Of a DNA stretch of 64,000 nt, positions 22,405 to 33,539 are shown piece after piece. Numbering within the stretch: position 1 is the first letter of the stretch; every line of letters begins with the position of its first letter. Both the position numbers and the translations under genes were made by a program. Source of the stretch: Lottia gigantea (taxonomy: Eukaryota > Mollusca > Gastropoda > Lottiidae). The notes under the pieces were generated by a model. It did not search any database. It saw nothing but the letters and a program-made list of their open reading frames with translations, and had not been told where the DNA came from. The stretch covers positions 1,379,681-1,443,680 of the forward strand of contig NW_008708707.1 in the NCBI RefSeq assembly GCF_000327385.1, read 5' to 3'.

Positions 22405-22745
22405 TTGGTTACCCAATGAAATCAACGTTCCCCTATTAACAACATTTACGGTCTCTTAACATATCCCGACCCCCGGTGCCCAAGTTAACCAAGAAGCTGG
22501 AAAAGCCTAAGTACTTAAAAGAGCTTCACTTCCGCTTCCAAAGTAAACCAGACAGCCGTAGATATCCTTAGGTTACTAAAGTTACCGGATGAAATCAACG
22601 TTCACCACTTTTTACTTTTTCTTAAGAGAGCTCCACTTCCGCTTCCAAAATAAATCAGGAAGTCGGAGCGTTAGCAAAGTTACCCAATGAAACCAACGTT
22701 CATCTATTACCACTATTTACTTTCTCTTAAGAGCTATGTCCGACA
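22405..22745 (+). repeat. Diverged tandem repeat, two to three long units
   Basis: GTTACCCAATGAAATCAACG occurs near 22409, with variants near 22583 and 22678. TTAAGAGAGCTCCACTTCCG-like blocks follow near 22517 and 22623. Unit lengths differ (about 95 and 175 bp), so internal deletion has occurred. Confidence 0.6.
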
Positions 22746-24164
22746 CCGTCTAATAGACGTAAGTAACAAACTTAAATTGTATTGAGTAAAAGCGACACCT
22801 ATTTGATTTCTCTCGAGACAAAATTTTTTTCACCGTCTGATCAAATTGTCCTTTAAAAAGTCCTCGGAGAAAACCGCCATAATTAGTTGTGAATATTGAC
22901 AAATTATATTTATGTCTATCATAACCTGTCAACTGGGCCTCTGTTGTGGTCGTTTATCGCTACAGATGGAATGGCGGATCATAACCTCTACCTTTTTGGA
23001 TTTTCTAACCTTTAAAAAGGAGAGTCGAGCAGTGATATTTCTATGAACCATTAGGTGCGGGTCGATTTGGAACCACAGTACCACCTTCTAACCAGTTAAC
23101 ACAACCTTGAGCTGACCGATTTTGATCGGCTACACTATCCGATTACTTTTGAATTCCCGACATCTGTAGTGCTACCAAAAATGCGGCCGATCGACCTGAA
23201 AAGGACCAGGCACTATCCGGGCCAAAAAAATTATGGCCCTATAACTTGCCAGTATGCGAAATCCAACTATGTATTTGAAATATCTGTGTTATAGTGGCAA
23301 TGAAGACTGGGCATGAAAGCCCCCAAATTTGTTTGAAAATCAGACTGTTTCTGTATCATGTATAACCAAATGAAGTTCAAAGAACATGGATAACTCTTAC
23401 GATTATGAAAACAAAAATTGCCTTCACAGTACTAACAAAACCCATATATTGGTGAACACTAGGAAATAGAATTTGTCACGTTTCCTATTTTTTTTTAAAC
23501 TGATACACATTCCCATGTGTGCTTATTAATTTTACAAAAGAATAACTTCTTAGCTGGACTAAGCCCGGACTTTTTTGTTATGACAATAACATATGTCTCA
23601 CCGTCTGGAAATCGTTTCCCAAAGGTAATAACTCGGGAAATATTTAAGACTTTGCTTCATCATCGTTGAAAATCAAAATTATGAAACATTTTAATAGACG
23701 AACTGATTGAGCTTTAGAACTGTAGTTTTCCGTTCTACTTTGCTGTGCTTGATTTGGCTGATGACGACTGGTAATAAAAGTCAATCTGCATGGGAGAAAC
23801 TTCGCCAAGTACAACCCCAATAGTGTATGTTTTGAGTTTGTTGGTCGAGGAATCTTATATGTGCACCGCCTATAGAACGCAGTGCTTGGTTTATTGTGCC
23901 ATCAGAACGACCAGACGCTACTTCCACTGTAGCATGATTGATGAGATGGTTATTTTGACAATTGTCGGCTTGAGTAGAGTCAGAATAAAAAGGCCCTATT
24001 AAATGGGGATTTTCCACACCTCCAGAGATTCGTTTGTATCTAACATAATATTACCTTTACAATGACTCTAAATAAGTGTTGGCCATTACCATAACTTTCA
24101 TTTTGATAGTGCCACGTCAGCATGTGACCTTTGACCTTTTAGCTGCGCATGCAGTTTTAACCTG
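22746..24164. other. No recognised feature
   Basis: Overlapping opposite-strand frames at 23781-24017 have no domain. Near 23119 a small CCGATTTTGATCGG hairpin is present. The DNA otherwise appears unique. Confidence 0.45.
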
Positions 24165-24291
24165 CCAATGCGAAATCAGTTTCAAATTTTTCTTATCATT
24201 TTACTTAGTGAAGAATAGTCTGGGCCACACCTGGAATATTTTGTGGCCCATACTCGGCCCCCTCACATGATATTTCCTAAATACGACACTG
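24165..24291 (-). mobile_element. hAT-type MITE fragment
   Basis: From 24291 on the minus strand it starts CAGTGTCGTATTTAGG and continues into a G-rich GAGGGGGCCGAG stretch. Its other end has TTTCAAATTTTTCTTATCA, shared with 10.07 and 10.72 kb. Confidence 0.5.
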
Positions 24292-24960
24292 TCCAAAACC
24301 CTTGCTTTTTTATTTTAGAAACTATGCTCAAATTATATTATACAGGAATATGCCACAAACTGGTCTTGATTTGAATATCTTGCACAGAGTGCCTTTAACG
24401 CCAGCGAGAAATTAAAATTCATAAGCCATTTACAGTCATAATCAGAACATGGAAAAAATAACCTGACCTGAATGCTAATCGTCTATTAAAGCAAAAAGTC
24501 TGTATTGGCGAACCTAAGATTAGCTTGGTTACCGACATCAGATAAAAAAAGTAATTGTCCTTAAACTAAAGATTTTTCTCATTTTTCTTGTCCAATTTTT
24601 ATTGGCTCAATCAGAACAAAGCTGACCTGACTTTCCTACAGTTGTCCACGTTCTAAAAAAATCAGGTTCTGAAACTTTGTATCACATTGCGGGTAAAATA
24701 TATATATGTCAAGATTCTAGACGTTCCAGTAGCGCGACTCTTATGATTAATGTTATTTTTTATATATACACATATATTTACTCTTTTAGAAAACTTTCCA
24801 CAAATTCTAATGAATCATAAGCATTAATGTTATAATGCAACATTTTTGAACGATGCTGGCACCACGTGAACATCAACTGCGCAACGATTGTGCGGTGCTC
24901 TTTACGGCAATAGTCGTAAACTGGTGCAATAATATTTTGTATTCTCTAAATTTTGACAGG
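24292..24960. other. No recognised feature
   Basis: AT-rich. No repeat family was recognised apart from small A/T tracts. Confidence 0.45.
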
Positions 24961-24961
24961 A

Positions 24962-25096
24962 CAGTGGCATAAGCCTATTCTTTACTTTGGTACTTTAGCA
25001 AGTAATAGATCTGGAGGGGCAATGGTGTATAGTATTTGGTTGCAGTAATGTATTGCTTGGTTGTCAGAAATCTTTTCAGGGGGGTGGGGGGGTTAT
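24962..25096 (+). mobile_element. hAT-type MITE, 5' part
   Basis: It begins CAGTGGCATAAGCC. The stretch AGATCTGGAGGGGCAATGG, then GTTGCAGTAATG and TTTTCAGGGGGGTGG, recurs on the minus strand at 40962-41065. No 3' terminus is visible before family K begins. Confidence 0.55.
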
Positions 25097-25272
25097 GGGC
25101 CTGATTTCGGATCGTTAAGAATTCTTTAACATACACAGCATATTGCACCTTGGGCCTCGGTTTATTTTCCCATACGAACGACTAGACCCCTGAATGTACC
25201 CATGATAGGATTGATCCCAAGACCTTCAGGTAGGTGAGCAAGTGTCACCGCCTCGACTGTTCCACGTCTGTT
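25097..25272 (-). repeat. Family K SINE, longest copy
   Basis: On the minus strand a tRNA-like head contains GAGGCGGTGACAC, an A-box-like word, and GGGATCAATCC, a B-box-like word at about 25207-25217. Then come AATAAACCGAGGCCCAAGG, ATGCTGTGTATGTTAAAGAA and a CCTGATTTCGG-type end on the plus strand. The head-then-tail order is that of a tRNA-derived SINE; other K copies in the window are mainly the tail. Confidence 0.6.
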
Positions 25273-25274
25273 GT

Positions 25275-25684
25275 GGATATTAGTAGGCAAATTGTCTGGC
25301 AATTCGATTAACCGATCTTTTTACAATGAACAGACACATTTAGGTGATACGTAGATTCATAATAGTCGATGAACCGTTTTAACGACGTAGTAGATACTCT
25401 TTAAGATGTAAATATTATGACAACAATGCTTTCGTCGATCAGAGAATTTCGTATTTTAGTGAGATGTTTTAAGAGTAGACTTACATGATCCGTAACGCTC
25501 GTGGATTTTTAGTATCGTGTACTTATGTTTCAGTTTTATGTTTGGTAGATAAAAGACTTTCCGAGAAGTTAGTGGCCGAGATTGGGGTCTTTGAGGTTTA
25601 CTATCATCATGTTTCTGCAATGGTTTCAAATCACCAGAGGCGATCGGGAAAGAAATCAAACTGACGCAAATATTTAAATCTTCG
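25275..25684. other. No recognised feature
   Basis: A 67-codon minus-strand frame at 25456-25659 has no recognisable motif. Confidence 0.45.
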
Positions 25685-25970
25685 TCTTATACCTTGATAT
25701 TAATAACATTTTTCTTAAACCACGGAAGTTTGTAAATGTAGGAATTTGATTGGATTGTACGCTAGCGAATACAGCCAATCATATCACTCGATAGAAAGAC
25801 TGTAAACATTATGGCTTCGTGTGTAAAAACTAGTTCTCGTGGGCGAACTTATGTTTTGATTTACAGCTTAATCTATATTCCATAAATGTACACAAGATAA
25901 GTGATTAATGATGTCAAGGTATTAGACGGACTTCGTAATAGCTTGACATCATTAGAAGATGAGTTAAGTC
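25685..25970. mobile_element. Foldback MITE family H
   Basis: It contains CCACGGAAGTTTG, TTTGATTGGATTGTACGCTA and GCGAATACAGCCAATCA, all present in the 58.1-kb copy. It ends with GATGTCAAGGTATTAGACGG and ATAGCTTGACATCATTAGAA. The arms are more diverged than at 58.1 kb. Confidence 0.6.
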
Positions 25971-27074
25971 TTGCAATTATCTTGGATCATTCAAGATGGA
26001 AAAGAAGAAAAAAGCTGCGGAAAGAGTGAACCTTCCCTTTTGTCACGTTCAAATATGTAACGTTTTAAAAAAAGGGATGTGTGTGTGTGAGGGGGCGGGG
26101 GGTCCAATTTGGGCTGATCTTCAAATTACAAAAATCAATTATGAGCAAATCATTTTACAGTATTTCCTAAATTTGAATTGTGTTCAAATTGGGTTTTGTA
26201 GAAGAATATCCCCGGGGAATCGGTGGGGGTATATTTTCGAGCGTATCCTAACCAAATAAAAAGCAACTTTCAACCTCGGTTGGTAATTTCGACTTTATGT
26301 AATTTGCTTAATACGTTAAAATATACCCGTGTGAAAACGTGCGAACACAAATAAAAGAAATCGAGAAGCCAGACGCTAGGGATTACAGCGTAATTCAACG
26401 GAATTTTATTTCGATCCAAATTAAGTGCAATCATGGGAAAAGTTTATTAAAGGGCGACTTTCACGCTAACCCCATCATTCTGCGATACTTCAACTTTTTA
26501 ATCAAGAAGCGTTAAGATTTTGGGGTTATTAATTCAGTTAAGTGTATTGCCATTCCATAAACCTGGCTCATTCAATATCACTCTATAGATGACCTAATAG
26601 ATGGGTCATCTTTTACTCCGGCTTTATATACTTCTATATAGATAACTTTATTCCCTCCTATATTTCAAGGGGCGGCACGAGCGGTGACCAAACTACTATA
26701 GGGACTGGTTGAACCAAGTCCACGGGCCCCAGCCCTAATGTGGCCCCACTACCAGAAAAGAAAGGTACAAATGTACCTACGTATACAGTTATAATCAAAC
26801 TAAGTAATTAGCATTATATAAATGAGTGAAATAGCATTAACTACAGACTGAGAATATTTAAATCTTCCATTAACAGACAATAAATTAACTTTCAGAGGAG
26901 TCTGAGAATGCAGGAGATCATATGTCAAACATTATTTCCAGGAGGTGGGGGCACGGGCACCCACCTATCTAGATGAGTCATTGGGCGAGAGTGGGGATAG
27001 AGTGATGCCCCACGAAAAATGGTGCGTCCCGAATCGCACCTCTTTTCATTTCTACGGAAATTTCAAAAGAGAAT
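25971..27074. other. No recognised gene
   Basis: A frame of 87 codons at 25996-26259 contains low-complexity Gly-rich sequence only. GC-rich DNA at 26670-26760 may be a decayed hAT-like fragment, but no terminal repeat was seen. Confidence 0.4.
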
Positions 27075-27165
27075 CAATAACGTGGACAGGCCGTAGCACA
27101 TTGTGCCTCGGTTTATTTTCTCATCCTAACGACAAAACTCCTAAACGTTTGACCCCAAGGAAAGT
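27075..27165 (-). repeat. Family K tail
   Basis: The plus strand reads GGCCGTAGCACATTGTGCC, TCGGTTTATTTTCTCATCC and TAACGACAAAACTCC, the same order as at 25.1 and 33.6 kb. The 95-codon frame crossing it is a shadow. Confidence 0.6.
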
Positions 27166-27239
27166 AATATGCCCCCCAATTGCACGCACACATCGTAATT
27201 CTAAGAAAGGAATAAAACCTCTCCATGAATGAATTGGAA

Positions 27240-28000
27240 TCTCAGCCCCGAGAGTTCTCAATCCTCATATAGTCAGTCTGCTCTCTATTTGAACTCCCAG
27301 CTCCAGGAAGCTGAAGCCGCCACTGCTAAATAATGGCGGGATTTATAACTGCTTATATTCGCGTATATCAAACTAGATTCTTTTATCACCGTTCTTGACA
27401 TTTGGTATGATAGATATGACCGCCTTTCTGAGCTCCATCTCGTTGTTTCATCTATAACCCAATTTATTAAGGTTAATTGCTTAGCTCGTTTCAAATCCAT
27501 TGGATAACTCTGATCATTAATGACATGAAGTTGGGCTTAGTTTTACGTCTTATTTTCTGTAACTGAGTTGGCTAATAGGAGGCAATTTGCAACGAGTTGA
27601 AATTTGTGAGGGCACAGGCTTTAGCCTACTTTTTTCAATTTCCAACAGTCGAGGGATCCCTTATTTTCATTTATGAAAATGAAAATGCTAATACTTATAT
27701 TAATAGAAAGTAGAGGTGTTCTCATGACTTGGAAAAATACCAGTTTGTCTCACATACCTATAATTAATTCATAATTAGCTAAATTAGAAGAGAATTACCA
27801 GCAAAATTCCAATGAATTGTCGATCAAGAAAGGTCAAAAAGTATTTTTTGTTTATCCAGTCTGTACATACATGGACATTTATGATTGGTTAAAAATCAAA
27901 ATTATATGCAATAAGAACCTAATGATATGATTAAGAATACATGATAATTCATTAGACAAATAGTTTGCTTAATTTGATTCTAAAAATGATAAGAAAAGCT
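27240..28000. other. No recognised feature
   Basis: AT-rich, with ATGAAAATGAAAATG at about 27673-27688. No coding signal or repeat family. Confidence 0.45.
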
Positions 28001-28065
28001 AACGTGAACAACCTGTAGCATATGGAACTTCGGTGCCTTGAACAACAACTAGACGTTTCTACCAT
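28001..28065 (-). repeat. Family K tail, degraded
   Basis: AACGTGAACAACCTGTAGCA and CAACAACTAGACG match family K in order, with sequence between them diverged. Confidence 0.4.
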
Positions 28066-28942
28066 GTCAGTCCCACTGACTTGCACTACTTTTGACAAGC
28101 GGAACTAGGTTGATAAATGCGAGGATACCATCTCGACCGGATCGGAACAAGACCATCAAAACACTGGTGATCTGATCAATTAAAGTTAGGCATGCACACT
28201 AGTGCGATGTCATTCGTAAAACCATTTTGAATGATAGCAGTTTGGGTATCCAGCAATGCTGCTGATGCACCACAAAGATTTTCAGCGGTCAGAAATACCT
28301 TAAGATAGGTATATACAGGTTTTCCTCCTCGTAGTGTCGACCGGGAACAAGGTAATTTAATATAATGCTCTAACTCATGACGGTCAATACTCTTGGGATC
28401 CGCTAAGTGTTAAAGAAATAATTAGTAATCAAGGTACTTGTGAAGCCCTGAATGAATTCTTATGAACGATTGTGTTTCTCAAGATCCCGAGAAATTTCAC
28501 AAAATGTCAAACGTCATTAAGAACACAATTAAAACCTGTAAGGGCTATCGACATTATAAATTAAAAATTAGGTTTCCGTTCACAAATTTTGAATTTTGAA
28601 TTATAGACAAGGTTGTTGTGCGTTCCAAGTTAATGAGACCAACGGTGTCTAGGTGGGTTTAAAATGCATAAATCTAATCCCGGTATTTGTAACATTAAAT
28701 TTTCTTCAGACTCAATAACAGAACCATTGATTTTTTCTCATTCAGTTTTTTTTTAAGATTATTCATTGAATACTGCATGTGAATATCGTCACATGTTTAT
28801 GTACTTCAAGTACCAATTTATTTCAAAATCTTCACTAGTTTCGTGAAGTTTAGCTTGCTAACATGGCAGACTTAAAGTGCAAATAAACATAACTGGGATT
28901 ATCGCAGTCTAATTAAAATTACACCAAACCTTTGTTCCGTTT
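28066..28942. other. No recognised feature
   Basis: Unique-looking AT-rich DNA without frames of note. Confidence 0.5.
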
Positions 28943-29122
28943 TTTATTTTTAATATAGCTACTTCAGTCAGGGTCTAACTACATCCCGTCAATTTAACAC
29001 CACGTCACAAAATACCAGCGCTGGGGACAGTAGAAAAGGGTGTTATGCCAAAAAGTTAATTTGACGAACTTTCAAGAAGGTTGTCGTTAGACCCTAGCTG
29101 AAGTGGCTTTATTAAAAATATA
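28943..29122. mobile_element. Foldback element family I
   Basis: The left arm TTTTTAATATAGCTACTTCA then GTCAGGGTCTAAC is mirrored by the right arm, whose reverse complement reads TTTTTAATAAAGCCACTTCA then GCTAGGGTCTAAC. The arms extend about 50 bp with a GTCAATTTAA match further in. Only one copy was seen. Confidence 0.65.
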
Positions 29123-29433
29123 AGCTCTTGCAAAACGAAACGAAAATTTGAATAAGTCCGGAATTAATAATCCCCGAATACCCCAGGTACGGGACCAAAC
29201 ACGACCAGACACCGTATCGCGTCTTTTATCAAATGTATAGTACGTACGCTTATCAGCAAGTCAAAATCTAGGATAAATCCGTCTATTGAAATGTTCATTT
29301 CCATGTAATCGCGAGAAAAGACAGATATTATTAAATATTTAAAAGCAAATCACGTGTTATCTTACAAAGCACAATACTGATATTTATTAACTAGACTGGA
29401 ATACAAATGCTGAAAATTAATGACGAGTCTGAT
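29123..29433. other. No recognised feature
   Basis: Spacer between two MITEs; nothing recognised. Confidence 0.5.
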
Positions 29434-29722
29434 GGTGCGAGTACACGAGCAGTCTTGATCGCCGATTTTTGTCGCCGACTCGAGTGTTGAGTATACTCTC
29501 GTTGCCGACAAGATTAATCATATCAAACATATTCGAAATTTGTCGCCGATTATTTTATCATTTCAAGAAAGAGCGTCATTTTTCAATCAGATTCATTTTC
29601 CTTTCAATTTCATGATCCCCACGTGATTATCGACAAAGTGGAAAACGACCGACTGGAGATTTTTATCTCCTTGTGAGCCCGCAACCCTTCGCCGACCAAG
29701 ACCATTCTTGTGCCCGCACCTT
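29434..29722 (+). mobile_element. MITE family D, second copy
   Basis: GGTGCGAGTACACGAGCAGT at the left is mirrored by ATTCTTGTGCCCGCACC at the right. The interior carries ATATCAAACATATTCGA and AATCAGATTCATTTTCC, as at 6.4 and 40.0 kb. Confidence 0.8.
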
Positions 29723-29758
29723 TATAAGGTCGTAGATATGTGTTTTCAACCTGCTTTC

Positions 29759-29945
29759 TTGGAGCCGCGGTGGCTCAGCGAGTAAGACGTTTGCACACTA
29801 ACCTCAAGATTCAGGGTTAAATCAAAGGCAAAATTCGAGATAATACCTTCGGATTTTTCAACCCGGTTACCACCTGCCCGTGATGCAGGTAGTGGTGGCT
29901 GAAATGGGAAATCCGTCTGGACGTTCGAGTAGGACAATATCCGCT
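29759..29945 (+). repeat. tRNA-derived SINE-like element
   Basis: The word TGGCTCAGCGAG at 29771-29782 fits a Pol III A box, and GGGTTAAATCA at 29814-29824 is a one- or two-base-degraded B box at normal tRNA spacing. The leading GAGCCGCGG resembles the start of a tRNA. A GAGATAATACCTTCGGA block follows and is shared in part with 59.1 kb. It cannot be a functional tRNA because the acceptor stem does not close. Confidence 0.6.
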
Positions 29946-29949
29946 GTCA

Positions 29950-29998
29950 TGACAAAATTGCAGTCTAGGTCTAATACGAAGTTTGTAATAGCTTGACA
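29950..29998 (+). mobile_element. Solitary end of MITE family H
   Basis: CTAATACGAAGTTTGTAATA and GCTTGACATTGTGAAGAGG match the right end of family H at 25.95 kb. No other part of the element is present. Confidence 0.5.
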
Positions 29999-30009
29999 TT
30001 GTGAAGAGG

Positions 30010-30594
30010 TAAAATTCAGACTTTGTAAATTCCTCAGATGTAGGAGAAGTTAAACTAATTGCGACTCAAATGAAGAATAAAAGTTGATACGTACTGTAAG
30101 CAAGGTTTGAGGTTAATATCCAATTGCAGATCACCAGGGGGCACTCTTATTGATCTACCGATTCTGATTAGCAAGATAAGTTAGTCCTCTTGAAGAAAAT
30201 TCAGTTATCATGGAAAGCCTTAATGTCTACTTAAGAAACCACTTGGCTGCTAATACATATCCTAAAGTCCATTATTCCAAATGAATGACAAATGCTGACG
30301 CGACCCTCGAGGGTCGTTTTGAGTTGCTGTTTTTAGAAACAACATCAGCTCAAACCTCTTTCGTTTGTCTGTGATGACTTATTAAAGATCTTTATCGTAA
30401 AATCTGGTGGTGTGTTTCTATCATTAAGTTTTAATTAAACGAGTGGGAGTTGATAGTTATATATCGGTAATAGATGTAAATTAAATTTTATTGGAAGTAG
30501 AGGATTGTGACAAAACGCAGTTGTAGAAAAGTGAATTTGCTTACGTTGTGTATACGTCTTAACAGCAATAATTATTACACACTGATGTGTCTTT
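30010..30594. other. No recognised gene; perfect 16-bp palindrome
   Basis: CGACCCTCGAGGGTCG lies near 30302-30317 and is self-complementary. Nothing else was recognised. Confidence 0.5.
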
Positions 30595-30840
30595 TATTAG
30601 CTCAATCATATGCAGAAAAGTAGGACGTAAAACTTCATTTCTTTTCTGAAAATTGTATAAGCTTATACCTCGATCCTGACAAAATATTCCTCATTGAACA
30701 CTGCATGAGGTTGCTAGCCTCGTTAGCTCAATCAGATGCAGAAACGTAGGATGTAAAACTCCTAAACTTAGATTGCTGACTAATACTGTTGTCCTGGCAA
30801 AATGTTCCTTGTTGCACACTGCATGGTCTTCATTTGTCCA
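30595..30840 (+). repeat. Family B, two tandem 120-bp units with A box
   Basis: Each unit starts TAGCTCAATCAKATGCAG (30598 and 30724), continues GTAGGACGTAAAACT, and ends with TGACAAAATATTCCTCATTG or TGGCAAAATGTTCCTTGTTG and an ACTGCATG word. TAGCTCAATCAG fits a tRNA A box. The two units are about 75% alike and directly adjacent. Confidence 0.7.
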
Positions 30841-31027
30841 ATCAGATGGTGCGTAAATTTTCTGAAATTGCAGTGTCATACAAATATAGTTCATAGGATT
30901 ATCTGAAAACCGTATTATCTCATCCTTCGTATGTACTATTCTATTTCCGATACACAATCATCTCTATCCATTAGCAGGTTGTGGATAACAGCTATTAAAG
31001 TTCGCGATTACTTCATGGAATCAGGCA

Positions 31028-31305
31028 ATAAAGGGATAGATTCGCCGTTTTCGGAAGTTGAATTTGTTCTTGAATATATATAAATAGTCTGCCGAAATAC
31101 TAGAAATGTATAATAAACGCATAATTCCTTCAAAATACATGTACCTCAAACTAGGCATTTCTCTTTCTTTTTCTATGGGCCTTTTCTGTATATGGCAAGA
31201 GTGCGAGAGTCCTCATTTTGGATTTGAAACGCGGGTATTTCTCGACACGTGGATTTGAAGGCTCAAACGTGGTTGTGTGTTATGATCTCGGTCAGTGTAG
31301 AAAGT
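31028..31305 (-). mobile_element. MITE family C, inverted copy
   Basis: It begins ATAAAGGGATAGATTCGCCG and carries GAAATACTAGAAATGTA, GCATAATTCCTTCAAA, GTATATGGCAAGA and GGATTTGAAGGCTCAAA on the plus strand. The far end is diverged and meets family A. Confidence 0.7.
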
Positions 31306-31309
31306 TCGA

Positions 31310-31466
31310 TGACTTTGAATAAGTCATCTCATAATTCCAGTAGATCCCGTAAAGGATAAATCGGAAAGATCATTGCCACGAGGTTTGACCAAGTACCACC
31401 TGGTTGATAGTTTCCTTAATGAACTTAAGTTAATCCTTGTTAAAAATGTTTCTTTCTTTCTTTCTC
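31310..31466 (-). repeat. Family A, inverted and diverged
   Basis: AATAAGTCATCTCATAATTC, AAATCGGAAAGATCATTGCC and ACGAGGTTTGACCAAG are minus-strand family A blocks. TAATCCTTGTTAAAAATG and a short TTTC repeat follow, matching the family's 5' side. Confidence 0.6.
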
Positions 31467-31499
31467 CCGAGTAAATTACAGTATAGCGTGTGATTATTT

Positions 31500-32052
31500 T
31501 CTCTCGGATGCTGCCAGTCGTTCTCAGATGCTGTCTGTCGTTACCAGATGCTGCTAGTCGTTCAGTTCTGTCAGTTGTTCTCATATGCTACCAGTCGTTC
31601 TCAGTTGCTACCAGTCGTTCTCAGATGCTGCCAGTTGTTCTCAGATGCTGCCAGTCATTCTCAGATGCTGTCAGTTGTTCTCATATGCTACCAGTCGTTC
31701 TCAGTTGCTACCAGTCGTTCTCAGATGCTGCCAGTTGTTCTCAGATGCTGCCAGTCATTCTCAGATGCTGTCAGTTGTTCTCATATGCTACCAGTCGTTC
31801 TCAGTTGCTACCAGTCGTTCTCAGATGCTGCCAGTTGTTCTCAGATGCTGCCAGTCATTCACAGATGCTGTCAGTTGTTCTCATATGCTGTCAGTTGTTC
31901 TCAGATGCTACCAGTCGTTCTCAGATGCTGTCAGTTGTTCTCAGATGCTACCAGTTGTTCTCGGATGCTGTCAGTTGTTCTCAGATGCTGTCAGTCATTC
32001 TCAGATCATGTCAGTCATTCTCAGATGCTGTCAGTTGTTCTCAGATGTCGTA
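31500..32052. repeat. 20-bp minisatellite, about 27 copies, open in all three + frames
   Basis: The unit is TCTCAGATGCTGTCAGTTGT, with CC/TC, GA/TA and CG/CA/TG variants. A higher-order arrangement is visible: a block of about 120 bp is repeated almost exactly near 31621, 31721 and 31821. None of the three forward frames of the unit contains a stop. Since 20 is not a multiple of 3, each frame cycles through the same 20-residue peptide, MLPVVLRCCQLFSDAASHSQ. Confidence 0.95.
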
Positions 32053-32937
32053 AAGTCGGTATTCCCCCCTCTTTTTAGTTGAGTATATATCAGAAGTTGA
32101 TTCTGCCTGAATTACACACATTTGTACTTGACTGAGTGATTAACAAAGGTGAACATTCTGTTGACAAGTTGATAAAGCTGTCTAACTGTTTTCTCATTGT
32201 CTCTCTAAGACATGATAATAAGACACTATTGATTGTTATCTAAACTCGGTGTCTGTGATTTACAAACATTTGAATTTTAGATTTCTGGGTAAATAGAGAA
32301 GTCTAATATATTCCACACTATTCAACCACAAGACAAGGTCGCAATTTAATGCTATTTATTCTTCGTGAATTGAGAATCAGACTAATTTGGCTTTTACATT
32401 CTTTTTTTTGTGTTATTGATTAGACTTTTGAAGACGGATAAATTCTTATTGCTCTTGTAAAGATGGCCAGCGCCCTTCATTCGTTGCGTACAGTGGCGTA
32501 TCTACACAGCCATTGCCCCAAAAACTGAGGTTTGCTCGACTTTGTTCTCTCACTTTTAAACGTCATTGATAAAAAACTATCGTTGGTTCTTTATTGCTAG
32601 CACGAATAGCCTCGGTTATTGCCTCCACATAACTCAAGCCAGCTTCCAAATCAGCCTTGCCTCTTTCAAGGATTTGGGTTAAAAATCGGCAAGTATTATA
32701 AGGATCGTACCTTAATGCCAAAGAAAGGCTTCGAAATCACCGACCTTATGAACTCCCCATCTGAACAACCAACGTTTTTGCATGTCAGTTTCTCTGAATC
32801 ACTGACGGGGAAGCCGGGTTCACAATTTGAGGTACCATCACGACCTATGCCAGGATCCAACCTAAATTACTGACAAGAGCAAGAGTCTTATTGTCTGAGT
32901 CTAAGCATGTTTTTTTCATGTAATTCCTTCTGGGGCT
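32053..32937. other. No recognised gene; short hAT-end fragment
   Basis: CAGTGGCGTATCTACACAGC at 32491-32510 looks like a hAT terminus without its partner. The 84-codon plus-strand frame at 32619-32873 is somewhat GC-richer than its surroundings but has no recognised domain. Confidence 0.4.
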
Positions 32938-33105
32938 CAGTGGCGGAGCCAAATTGGCAGAAAGGGAGGCAGAGAGGTGGCAGTGGCCCCCTTGCAGCTC
33001 CGAAAGCAGGTTTTTAGGGCAAAAATCTCCTAAGTAGATTAGAAATTTGCGCAATCTCAAGGTGCCCCCAACCCCCTCTCGGACGTAACCCTGGCTCCAC
33101 AACTG
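32938..33105 (-). mobile_element. hAT-type MITE, relative of the 19.5-kb copy
   Basis: CAGTGGCGGAGCCAAATTGG at one end and, reverse-complemented, CAGTTGTGGAGCCAGGGTTA at the other are terminal inverted repeats. The interior GCTCCGAAAGCAGG and TTACGTCCGAGAGGGGG (minus) match the 19489-19645 element in inverted orientation. No clear 8-bp duplication remains. Confidence 0.75.
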
Positions 33106-33109
33106 GCTA

Positions 33110-33539
33110 TGGAAAGATCAGCAAATGGTGTAAGAAGTATTAGGAAATATTAAACAGCAATTTAGAAATATTTAACATGTAATTTACCTTCCGATTTCTT
33201 ATTCAATTGAAATGATATTTGAGGTTGAACAAACGTGTGATATCGTAGGAAACAACATATAAAAATATGCGAGTCTGTCAGAAAAATCGTGCAAATTCAA
33301 TACAAACTGTTTACCACCATTAAAAACCACCACAGTCGTTCGTGCCTTGTAATCTAAACTTGGTCCATGTCTGCGGTCTGCAAATACGTTTTTTGTTACA
33401 AAATCTGTGATTAAAACGTTTCTTGTGGATTACAGTTTGTAGTGCTTAGATAGGCTGTAACGTAGTGTCAACGTTGCCCCCTTTCCTTAATCTAAAGGTA
33501 TCAATATCTGCAATGGATTTACGTTCTATTGTGCCAAGA
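33110..33539. other. No recognised feature
   Basis: AT-rich spacer; nothing recognised. Confidence 0.5.

Noticed and set aside
31490-32082. Three overlapping plus-strand frames of 165-187 codons as genes
   Set aside because: All arise from the same 20-bp tandem repeat lacking stops in every forward frame.
32619-32873. 84-codon plus-strand frame as an exon or gene
   Set aside because: Slightly GC-rich but with no acceptor tract, no domain, and neighbours that are hAT fragments.
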